Below are positions 1 to 5,210 of a stretch of 6,190 nt of DNA, piece after piece. The translations under genes and the position numbers were made by a program. Source of the stretch: Phycisphaerales bacterium. Its GTDB lineage: Bacteria; Planctomycetota; Phycisphaerae; Phycisphaerales; UBA1924. Numbering within the stretch: the first letter of the stretch is position 1; each line of letters starts with the position of its first letter. The notes beneath the pieces were generated by a model. It was not told the DNA's origin. It saw nothing but the letters and a program-made list of their open reading frames with translations, and did no database searches. The stretch spans positions 1 through 6,190 of the forward strand of contig JAIEQQ010000678.1 in NCBI GenBank assembly GCA_019747615.1, given 5' to 3'.

Positions 1-486
1 ATGTCCAGAGGCGACAACACCCTCGAACTCGCGCTGCTCACCTCGGCTCGCGCCGATCGCGCAGCGCTGCTCAAGCACGTCGAGTTCTACGACATGGTCA
101 CCAACCTCACCGCCGACGCCCAGTGGGCGTTTGCCAAGTGGGAAACTCCCGCCGACGCGGCTTTCAAGGCCCTTCGCGCCAGCGCCAAGGGCCCCTGCTG
201 GTACAAGGCCCGCTTCACCGTGCCCAGCGCCCCCGGCGGCCTCTCCCACGGCTTCACCCACCACCTCAACGTCTCGCTCAACGCACTGAGCAAGGGCCAG
301 CTCTACATCAACTCTCGCCACGTCGGCCGCTACTTCAACGCCACCGGCAAGGGCAAGCCCGTCGGCCCGCACTCGACCATGCTCGTGCCGTCGAGCTTTC
401 TCATCCCCGGCTCAACCAACGAGATCGCCATCTTCGACGAGCACGGCTTCACACCGGCAAAGGTCAAGATCGCGTACGTCGTCTGA
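1..486 (+). CDS. C-terminal part of a probable GH35 beta-galactosidase (5'-truncated)
   Basis: This would be the carbohydrate-binding jelly-roll end of a secreted or periplasmic glycosidase acting on beta-galactosides. Visible sequence (161 residues): GDNTLEL at about 4-10 resembles the 'kGdNtLel' strand of GH35 accessory domains. CWYKARFTV (67-75), LSKGQLYINSRHVGRYF (97-113), VGPHSTMLVPSSFL (121-134) and NEIAIFDE (140-147) match the usual 'WY.t.F.vP', 'KGqvwvNG..lGRYw', 'GPq.tlyvP..wL' and 'NeivvFE' run of the C-terminal galactose-binding-like domain. The window's first base begins an ATG, but the reading starts inside a domain strand, there is no signal peptide, and no catalytic TIM barrel is present. 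The true gene therefore almost certainly starts upstream and this Met is internal. Family-level assignment is by motif resemblance; a GH2-type or other glycosidase with a similar jelly-roll is the alternative. It converges with ispG across a 178-bp gap. Confidence 0.68.
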   Translation: MSRGDNTLELALLTSARADRAALLKHVEFYDMVTNLTADAQWAFAKWETPADAAFKALRASAKGPCWYKARFTVPSAPGGLSHGFTHHLNVSLNALSKGQLYINSRHVGRYFNATGKGKPVGPHSTMLVPSSFLIPGSTNEIAIFDEHGFTPAKVKIAYVV

Positions 487-508
487 CGCACGCCGGCCAA
501 CGGCCCCT

Positions 509-522
509 GGCGTTTGGACGCC
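509..522. other. Small hairpin after the GH35-like gene
   Basis: A perfect 5-bp stem GGCGT/ACGCC closes a TTGG loop 23 bases after the stop of the + strand gene. It lacks a following T-run, so it is not a standard intrinsic terminator; it may be a weak 3' end structure or chance in GC-rich DNA. The rest of the 487-664 gap holds the stronger hairpin at 615-634 and no gene that I can support. Confidence 0.3.
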
Positions 523-614
523 GCGCCTGAGGCTCTGCGAAGGCACGGGTTGAGCTCGCCCACGCGCACTGGTCAACGCGAATCCGTGACATGCGCTCGC
601 GCGGTCGGTCGCCT

Positions 615-634
615 CCGCGTGCTCGCGCACGCGG
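615..634. terminator. Possible bidirectional terminator hairpin between convergent genes
   Basis: CCGCGTGC and GCACGCGG form a perfect 8-bp GC-rich stem with a 4-base TCGC loop, centred in the 178-bp gap between two converging genes (stops at 486 and 665). Position and symmetry suit a shared 3' end structure. There is no U-tract on either strand, so termination by it alone is uncertain; a Rho-dependent end or a simple transcript-protecting hairpin is equally possible. Confidence 0.45.
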
Positions 635-664
635 CTCCGACAAACCACCACGCATGACCGGACT

Positions 665-1966
665 TCACGCCCCGCCGACCGTCAGCGACACGCCCTTGCC
701 CTTGTGATCGTGCGCGGCCTTTTCCCAGCCGCTGCCCAGCTCGCCGATCGGGTCCGGCGGGATGATCTCGACCTTCTTCTCGCCGAGCTTGGCCTCGCCG
801 CGATTGACCTTGTCCTGGAACTTCAGGCACTCTTCCAGCAGCTTCGAGAGGATCTCTTCCTCCGGCACGTTGGCGACCTTCTCGCCTTGGACGTAGATGA
901 TGCCGCGACGATCGCCGGCGAAGACCGCGACATCGGCGCCCTCGGCCTCGCCCGGGCCGTTGACGATGCAGCCCATGACCGCGAGTTTGATCGGGAGCTG
1001 GATCTGCGTGCTGACCTTGGTGCGCACGTCTTGAACGAGCGAGACCAGATCAACCTGGATGCGCCCGCAGGTGGGGCAGGCGATGAGCTCTGCGCCCTTG
1101 CGCTCGCGAGCGCCGAGGGAGTAGAGCATTTCCAGCCCGTCTTCGACCTCGTACTTGCTGTCGCTGGCGTAGGAAATGCGGATGGTGTCGCCGACGCCGT
1201 TGGCGATGAGCGTGCCCAGCGCGACGACCGAGCGGATGCAGCCGGTTTCCTTCGGCCCCGCGTGCGTGACGCCCAGGTGCAGCGGGTGGTCGAAGCGCTT
1301 GGAGATCTCGGTGTACGCGTCAACAACCGTGGGCACGTCCATCGACTTGGCGCTGATGACGATGTCGTGGAAGTCCTGCTCGTAGAAGATGTCGAGGTAT
1401 TCCTCGAGCTTGGTGATCATGATGGCCAAGAGGTAGCCGCGCTTGTTGTCGTGGAAGAACGCGCCGAGTTCCTTCAGTCGCTTCTGCTTGTCGCGGCGCT
1501 CGATGATCGAGCCCTCGTTCACGCCGATGCGGATCGGGATGCCCTTGCCGCCCTGGGCCGCCTTACACGCCTTGATCACCTCGATGACCTGATCGCGGTC
1601 CTGAATATTGCCGGGGTTCAGGCGGATCTTGTGTACGCCCGCCTCCACCGCCTCCAGCGCCCGCTTGAAGTGAAAGTGCACATCGGCCACGATCGGCACG
1701 CGCACCTGCGGGATGATCTCCTTCAGCGCGTCGGTGTCCTTCTTCTCGGGAACTGCGACGCGAACGACCTCGGCACCCGCCGCGGTCAATCGGTTGATCT
1801 CGGCGACGCACTTGTCGATCTCGTGCGTGTAGCCGGTGGTCATCGTCTGCACGCTGATCGGCGCGGGGGTCGTGCCGTTCAGGCCGCCGCCGATGCGGAC
1901 ATAGCCAACACGAGGATCACCAAGAGTCACCTGACGAGTCGGACGGCGGGGTTGCATAGGGGGCAT
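665..1966 (-). CDS. ispG: 4-hydroxy-3-methylbut-2-enyl diphosphate synthase (GcpE/IspG)
   Basis: IspG reduces 2-C-methyl-D-erythritol 2,4-cyclodiphosphate to HMBPP in the cytosolic MEP isoprenoid pathway, using a [4Fe-4S] cluster and ferredoxin/flavodoxin electrons. The 433-residue product has the TIM-barrel part at about 15-285, with ISVQTMTT (37-44), VADVHFHF (93-100), KIRLNPGN (113-120), IRIGVNEGS (145-153) and LHLGVTHAG (229-237). The Fe-S domain follows: Cys297 and Cys300 (CPTCGR), Cys333 and Glu340 (MGCIVNGPGE), matching in order and spacing the E. coli ligands Cys270/273/305 and Glu312. All key ligands are present, so it should be active. It is longer than the ~372-residue E. coli enzyme, chiefly through a tail of about 50 residues (from ~382) and about 10 extra N-terminal residues. 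Two ATGs (1966, 1957) are possible and neither has a Shine-Dalgarno sequence; the barrel motifs fit either. Confidence 0.96.
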   Translation of the reverse strand: MPPMQPRRPTRQVTLGDPRVGYVRIGGGLNGTTPAPISVQTMTTGYTHEIDKCVAEINRLTAAGAEVVRVAVPEKKDTDALKEIIPQVRVPIVADVHFHFKRALEAVEAGVHKIRLNPGNIQDRDQVIEVIKACKAAQGGKGIPIRIGVNEGSIIERRDKQKRLKELGAFFHDNKRGYLLAIMITKLEEYLDIFYEQDFHDIVISAKSMDVPTVVDAYTEISKRFDHPLHLGVTHAGPKETGCIRSVVALGTLIANGVGDTIRISYASDSKYEVEDGLEMLYSLGARERKGAELIACPTCGRIQVDLVSLVQDVRTKVSTQIQLPIKLAVMGCIVNGPGEAEGADVAVFAGDRRGIIYVQGEKVANVPEEEILSKLLEECLKFQDKVNRGEAKLGEKKVEIIPPDPIGELGSGWEKAAHDHKGKGVSLTVGGA

Positions 1967-1977
1967 TCTAGGGGGTC

Positions 1978-1991
1978 GGCCGCGCGCGGCC
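1978..1991. promoter_or_regulatory. GC palindrome just upstream of the ispG start
   Basis: GGCCGCGCGCGGCC is a perfect 14-bp palindrome, able to fold as a 5-bp stem with a 4-base loop, ending 11 bases before the ispG ATG at 1966. In the mRNA it would sit where a ribosome-binding site is normally found, and none is visible. It could be an operator or leader hairpin, or the closing structure of the neighbouring heptamer array. The role is inference. Confidence 0.35.
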
Positions 1992-2081
1992 AGCCTTCAG
2001 CCTCCAGCTTTCAGCCGTCTGCTTCGAGCCTCAAGCCTCACTGCTTCTACCCCTCGGCCCTCGGCCCTCAAACCTCGGCCC
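1991..2081. repeat. Degenerate 7-bp tandem array between Nudix gene and ispG
   Basis: Read on the + strand in steps of seven: cagcctt, cagcctc, cagcttt, cagccgt, ctgcttc, gagcctc, aagcctc, then after a one-base shift ctgcttc, a six-base tacccc, then tcggccc, tcggccc, tcaaacc, tcggccc. This is about 13 diverged units filling most of the 127-bp gap. The early units (TTTCAGC when rotated) are the reverse complement of the GCTGAAA units at 2802-2832, so this array is inverted relative to that one. Heptamer tandem repeats in intergenic DNA are known elsewhere (STRR elements of cyanobacteria); kinship to those is not claimed. Confidence 0.75.
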
Positions 2082-2093
2082 TTCCCGTCCCCC

Positions 2094-2669
2094 TCACACC
2101 ACCCGACTATGCGCCCCCGCCGGGCTCGTCCCGCGCACGATCGGCCCCAGGTCCGCGATCGCCGCGGCTTGGCCCGGCCACATGAACATCGCCCGCGCAT
2201 CGTGCTCCGCGACCCATCGATACTCGCTGTGCTCCGCGTTGAGTTTGGGCTGCCACGTCGAAGTCACCACCGCCACGAACCGCGGCGACAGCACGATGCA
2301 ATCGATCGACGCGATGTAAAACGGATACACCTGCTCCAGCGCCCACACGCCGAGGCAGTCCGCTGAGCGAACCTCCAGGCCGACCTCTTCGCGAACTTCG
2401 CGAAGGGCCGCGTCGATCGCCGTCTCGCCCACCTCGATGTGCCCCATCACCGGCTGCCAGGTCTGCGCCAGCGGATCGCGCGTGCGTTTCATCTGCAGCA
2501 ACTGCACGAGCGCCGGGATCCGCGTATCGGGCGAGTCCCCGTCATGCGAGCGAGAGACGCGCTCCGGCTCGCTGACGCGGGCGACATAGACGTCAACAAT
2601 GTCGCTCCGGATGCGCGGCCCGTTCCCAGGCTCACGCCGATACCCGTCTGAATCGCGGTCAGTACTCAT
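2094..2669 (-). CDS. Nudix hydrolase, NudB/DHNTP pyrophosphatase-like
   Basis: Nudix enzymes cleave nucleoside diphosphates linked to another group, using Mg2+ held by the Nudix box. The 191-residue product carries a perfect box at 76-98 (G-x5-E-x7-REVREEVGL; metal-binding Glu91, Glu94, Glu95). Flanking wording, TWQPVMGHIE before the box and AEHSEYRWV plus WPGQAAAIADL after it, resembles E. coli NudB ('fWQSVTGSVEEGETA', 'TEHLAYKWL', 'NRQAIEQF'), which removes pyrophosphate from dihydroneopterin triphosphate in folate synthesis. Substrate is inferred from resemblance only. Residues 32-52 form a polar insertion between the first strands. I chose ATG 2669; a TTG at 2714 would add 15 residues encoded by a heptamer repeat array and is unlikely. 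No Shine-Dalgarno is visible. The gene stands between two repeat-filled gaps, 166 bp after the GGDEF gene and 127 bp before ispG. Confidence 0.9.
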   Translation of the reverse strand: MSTDRDSDGYRREPGNGPRIRSDIVDVYVARVSEPERVSRSHDGDSPDTRIPALVQLLQMKRTRDPLAQTWQPVMGHIEVGETAIDAALREVREEVGLEVRSADCLGVWALEQVYPFYIASIDCIVLSPRFVAVVTSTWQPKLNAEHSEYRWVAEHDARAMFMWPGQAAAIADLGPIVRGTSPAGAHSRVV

Positions 2670-2694
2670 GGCGGAGTCTAAGCTGGCGCCCTCG

Positions 2695-2736
2695 GGCGAA
2701 AGCTCAAAGCTCAACGCTCACAACTCAAAGCTCAAC
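2695..2736. repeat. 7-bp tandem array upstream of the Nudix gene
   Basis: Six consecutive heptamers on the + strand: ggcgaaa, gctcaaa, gctcaac, gctcaca, actcaaa, gctcaac. The consensus GCTCAAA differs by one base from the GCTGAAA unit at 2802-2832 and has the same orientation. It lies about 25 bases 5' of the Nudix start, so it is in the probable promoter/leader region. A hairpin-prone CGCC-CTCG-GGCG (2687-2698) abuts it on the gene side. Confidence 0.75.
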
Positions 2737-2801
2737 TTTGCAAGCACCCGAGGCGACGACGGATCGCCGACAGCCATGTCCAGCTTCCTGGCTCTCTTCC
2801 T

Positions 2802-2832
2802 GCTGAAAGCTGAAAGCTGAAAGCTGAAAGCT
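2802..2832. repeat. Perfect GCTGAAA heptamer array after the GGDEF gene
   Basis: Four exact copies of GCTGAAA (2802-2829) followed by GCT, ending three bases before the stop codon complement of the GGDEF gene (2836-2838). Just to its left, 2781-2801 also reads in sevens (cagcttc, ctggctc, tcttcct) but in the reverse-complement sense, so the border is a small inverted repeat (CAGCTTC versus GAAAGCTG) that could fold in the 3' RNA of the GGDEF transcript. The perfect copies suggest recent expansion compared with the diverged arrays nearby. Between 2737 and 2780 I see only a 5-bp GGCGA/TCGCC hairpin (2752-2768). Confidence 0.85.
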
Positions 2833-2835
2833 CCC

Positions 2836-4254
2836 TTACCCCTTCTCCCCCATCACAATCCGATCCTTGCCCTCGCGCTTGGCTTGCAGCAATCGCTCAT
2901 CCGCGGCGTGCAGCAGATCCGCCGATGTCAGCCCGTCCCACGGGAACGTCGCGAGCCCGCCGCTGACCGTGAGCTTGCCCGGCGCGTTGGCCGAGAGCTT
3001 CGGAAACGCGTGATCGCTCACACGCTGCTGGAACCGCCGCACCACCTGCCACGCGCTGGCAAGCGGCTGGCTCCCGGGCGTCCGCGGCCCTTCGCGATCA
3101 AACAACACAATCGCCAGCTCGTCGCCGCCGATCCGGCACACGCGATCGTTCGGGCGGATCGTGCTCGTCAGCAGCCGCACAAGCTCGATGAGGATCTCAT
3201 CGCCGGCGCCGTGCCCGTACTTGTCGTTGTAGTACTTAAAGTTGTCCGCATCCAGCAACAGGACGCAGAAGCTTGCGCGCGTGCGCTTGGCGTGCTCCGC
3301 CGCCTGGGCCACGTACCGCTCGAAGTACCGCCGATTGAACGCGCCCGTGAGTTCATCGGTCGTCGCTTCGCGTGCGAGTCGCTCGCAGTGCTCCTGGCTC
3401 GCCAGGATCGCGCCGAGCCATCCGCAGATCGCGCGAACAAGCGACTGCGAGCCGGGCACGCTCGCGGCGCTGGACTTCAGCACGCCGAAGATCCGACCGT
3501 CGCACGCCACGATCTCGCCGCCGGTGGCGCCGGGGGCTTCGTCGAGCGTCGCGTCCGGCCCGAGCAGCTCGCGCACGCGGGCCATCAGCATCGGGCGAAT
3601 AGGCCGCCCCTCGTGAACCGCTCGAAGCAGCGCCGCCTCCGCGTTCAGCCACGCTGCGTACCCATCGGCACTCAGCGCGCGAGCGACCGGTGCCGCTGCC
3701 CCGGTGTTGATCTCCGGCGCTGTGATGCGCGATTCGACCGGGGCCGGGGCGACGGCGCTGGCCGAGGCGGACGCGATGTGCTGAGGCGCTGTCGCCGCGG
3801 GCGCCGCGGGCGATGGAACACTCTGCGGCGCCACCGCCGCTCGCGCCACCGACTGCCGCAGCACCAGCTCGCGAAGCTCGTTCCCATCGCACGCCGTGCT
3901 GACGCGCCCGTCGAGCGCGCTGACACTTCCACCAACCTGCGGCAGCGGCGGCGGCCCGCCTCGCGACGCGGTCTCGGCGCGCGCGACGCCCAACACGCGG
4001 ACGCGCGGGTCGATCTCGCGGAGTGCGCTGACGAGGCCGTGGGTCGTGAGGCCGACCAGCTCCGGCTCGCTCTCGGGACCGATGATGACCACCGCCTGCG
4101 CTGGCGAGTTTCGATCGATCGGGTCGTTCAGCTCGCCGATCGCGTCCAGCACGTTGCCGGCGCGGATCAACTCAATGCCGTCATCGCGCCGGAGCGATGT
4201 CTCCAGGCCCGTGCGCCCGACGACGATCACACGCATCGACGCTCCGCCGCTCAT
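2836..4254 (-). CDS. GGDEF-domain protein (probable diguanylate cyclase) with pseudo-receiver
   Basis: GGDEF domains make cyclic di-GMP from two GTP. The 472-residue product reads: receiver-like alpha/beta segment (7-136; strands MRVIVVGR, AVVIIGPE, VRVLGVA) with no Asp at the end of the third strand; Ala/Pro linker (138-192); a small GAF-like segment (197-292, ending in a helix running into the catalytic domain); GGDEF domain (297-470). Catalytic landmarks are TTDELTGAFNRR (298-309), Asp335 and DNF (337-339), YYNDKYGH (341-348), and the signature GGDEL (376-380), with Leu in place of Phe. RPND (367-370) lies five residues before it, the correct place for the RxxD product-inhibition site. No membrane segment or signal peptide, so it is cytosolic. 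ATG 4254 overlaps the upstream stop (ATGA). An alternative ATG at 4236 has GGAG five bases upstream and begins exactly at the first strand. Activity is likely but GGDEL makes it unproven. Confidence 0.92.
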   Translation of the reverse strand: MSGGASMRVIVVGRTGLETSLRRDDGIELIRAGNVLDAIGELNDPIDRNSPAQAVVIIGPESEPELVGLTTHGLVSALREIDPRVRVLGVARAETASRGGPPPLPQVGGSVSALDGRVSTACDGNELRELVLRQSVARAAVAPQSVPSPAAPAATAPQHIASASASAVAPAPVESRITAPEINTGAAAPVARALSADGYAAWLNAEAALLRAVHEGRPIRPMLMARVRELLGPDATLDEAPGATGGEIVACDGRIFGVLKSSAASVPGSQSLVRAICGWLGAILASQEHCERLAREATTDELTGAFNRRYFERYVAQAAEHAKRTRASFCVLLLDADNFKYYNDKYGHGAGDEILIELVRLLTSTIRPNDRVCRIGGDELAIVLFDREGPRTPGSQPLASAWQVVRRFQQRVSDHAFPKLSANAPGKLTVSGGLATFPWDGLTSADLLHAADERLLQAKREGKDRIVMGEKG

Positions 4255-5063
4255 GGCGCACCGCCCGTCGGATCACCGCGATCGCGACGATCGCGATCGT
4301 CATCCGGGCCCAGGTCGCGCAGCAGCATTCGCAGCTCCTCAGCGCTGAGCACCTCGTTGCGCAGCGGCTCGGGCGCGTCGTTCATCTCCGCATCCAGCGC
4401 TTCGTAGCCCGGAGCGCGCTTGGAGTGTCTCAGAAGCTGATCAAGCTCACTCTGCTCGCCGGTCAGTCTCAATCGCGGGCGTCCGCTCGACGCTGCGCCG
4501 GCGCTTCCCGCCGCACCCCGCGCTCCGGCATCGCTCACACCCAGTGGCGCGACGCGACGATCGGGCACCGGCGGTTCGACACGGATCGGCAGCCGAGCGC
4601 TCTCGAGCGTCGGCCAGCTCGCCGCCTCGTCGCGCGTCGCGCTGGTCAGCTCGCCCTCATCACGCACGCGCCGATACACCCACACCCGCCCGCGCGGGGC
4701 GAACTTCTCCATCGCGCGGAACACATCACCGCTGCCCAGGAGCTGCGACGGCTGGCAGAACACGATCACGAATCCCTCTCGCCCGCACTGGCTCGACATC
4801 CGGCACGCCGCCGCCATTACGCTCATCGCGTCGCGACGCACCCGGACCTTCACGCCCCGCCGGCTAAGGCTCTGGACCAGATCACTCGGCGGTTCCTGCG
4901 CCCCGGGAACCCACACCAGGCACTCATCCTTGGGGCTGACCGACTCGCCGCCGCCATCGCGATGAGCCCCGTCGGCCCATGAACGCGCAGGACTTGCGCC
5001 GTCCTCGCCGAACTGGTCATCCCCCGGGATGTCGCGCGGGTCGCCACCCGGTACTCGACTCAT
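4251..5063 (-). CDS. Hypothetical protein with a receiver-like domain, coupled to the GGDEF gene
   Basis: I do not recognise this family. The 270-residue product has a polar, Gly/Asp-rich N-terminus (1-45) and a segment at 46-131 with alternating strands and helices (ECLVWVP, DLVQSLSRRG, VKVRVRRD, a Met/Ala helix, FVIVFCQP, RVWVYRR). This resembles a response-regulator receiver fold, but the third strand ends in Cys-Gln-Pro where the phospho-accepting Asp would be. A disordered Ala/Gly/Pro stretch follows (~150-195). Two similar short helices come next: LTGEQSELDQLLRH (200-213) and LSAEELRMLLRDL (239-251). The tail is Asp/Arg-rich (255-263). ATG 5063 was chosen; an upstream TTG- or ATG-start extension (ATG 5108) would encode low-complexity residues and overlaps a promoter-like site. 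The stop overlaps the GGDEF start as ATGA, so the two are probably translationally coupled. A partner or regulator of the GGDEF protein is inference. Confidence 0.75.
   Translation of the reverse strand: MSRVPGGDPRDIPGDDQFGEDGASPARSWADGAHRDGGGESVSPKDECLVWVPGAQEPPSDLVQSLSRRGVKVRVRRDAMSVMAAACRMSSQCGREGFVIVFCQPSQLLGSGDVFRAMEKFAPRGRVWVYRRVRDEGELTSATRDEAASWPTLESARLPIRVEPPVPDRRVAPLGVSDAGARGAAGSAGAASSGRPRLRLTGEQSELDQLLRHSKRAPGYEALDAEMNDAPEPLRNEVLSAEELRMLLRDLGPDDDRDRRDRGDPTGGAP
4279..4296. repeat. 9-bp in-frame tandem duplication in the hypothetical gene
   Basis: CGATCGCGA occurs twice in a row and encodes the RDR-RDR part of the Asp/Arg-rich tail (residues 257-262) of the hypothetical protein. As a multiple of three it leaves the frame intact; it suggests replication slippage in a disordered tail. 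Confidence 0.6.
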
Positions 5064-5073
5064 GACAGAGTTC

Positions 5074-5082
5074 AGTGTATCA
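5074..5082 (-). promoter_or_regulatory. Candidate extended -10 element before the hypothetical/GGDEF pair
   Basis: On the - strand the sequence reads TGATACACT: a TGn extension followed by TACACT, which matches TATAAT at four of six positions. No convincing -35 lies 16-18 bases upstream (CTGACC is 20 bases away). If used, transcription would begin about four bases before the ATG at 5063, giving an almost leaderless mRNA, which would agree with the absence of a Shine-Dalgarno sequence. Weak evidence. Confidence 0.25.
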
Positions 5083-5130
5083 CACGCTGGCGAATCGGTG
5101 GTCAGCATTTGTCGGGAGATCCCCTCTTTT

Positions 5131-5147
5131 CTCGGCCTAAATCCGAG
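5131..5147. other. Small hairpin in the murG-downstream gap
   Basis: CTCGG and CCGAG pair as a perfect 5-bp stem with a 7-base CCTAAAT loop. On the - strand it is followed by AAAAG and on the + strand preceded by TTTT, so it has no U-run on the strand that carries the genes. It may be a 3' structure of the murG transcript or nothing. Confidence 0.25.
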
Positions 5148-5168
5148 CAAGTCATCGGGTCGTGTCGT

Positions 5169-5190
5169 CCTGAACCGTCACTTGGTCAGG
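5169..5190. other. Imperfect hairpin about 20 bases after the murG stop
   Basis: CCTGA-CC pairs with GG-T-TCAGG on the - strand (seven pairs, one bulged base, AAGTGAC loop). It lies 3' of the murG stop at 5211. No U-tract follows, so intrinsic termination is doubtful; it could mark the 3' end of the murG transcript. Confidence 0.3.
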
Positions 5191-5210
5191 CCATCATCCC
5201 GCTCACGTTA

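Noticed and set aside
487..664. Small antisense frames (for example 412-651 and 464-655 on the - strand)
   Set aside because: Arg-rich products spanning the intergenic hairpins, with no start signal or motif; they are chance frames in GC-rich DNA.
704..2185. 493-residue open frame on the + strand opposite ispG
   Set aside because: It is antisense to a clear, motif-complete ispG. The product is a low-complexity Asp/Leu/Arg/Ala-rich shadow typical of high-GC codon structure, with no family motif.
2670..2714. TTG-initiated 15-residue extension of the Nudix protein
   Set aside because: The extra codons fall partly in the heptamer repeat array and encode no conserved sequence; ATG 2669 is simpler.
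1991..2832. CRISPR array
   Set aside because: Units are 7 bp, directly adjacent and without unique spacers, and no cas gene is present.
4279..4296. HIP1-type GCGATCGC palindrome as a cyanobacterial signature
   Set aside because: It is a single local occurrence explained by a 9-bp in-frame duplication encoding an Arg/Asp tail; the proteins do not suggest a cyanobacterium.
2884..4407. 507-residue open frame on the + strand opposite the GGDEF gene
   Set aside because: It is an Arg/Ala-rich shadow frame overlapping a recognisable GGDEF domain on the other strand; no domain is recognisable in it.
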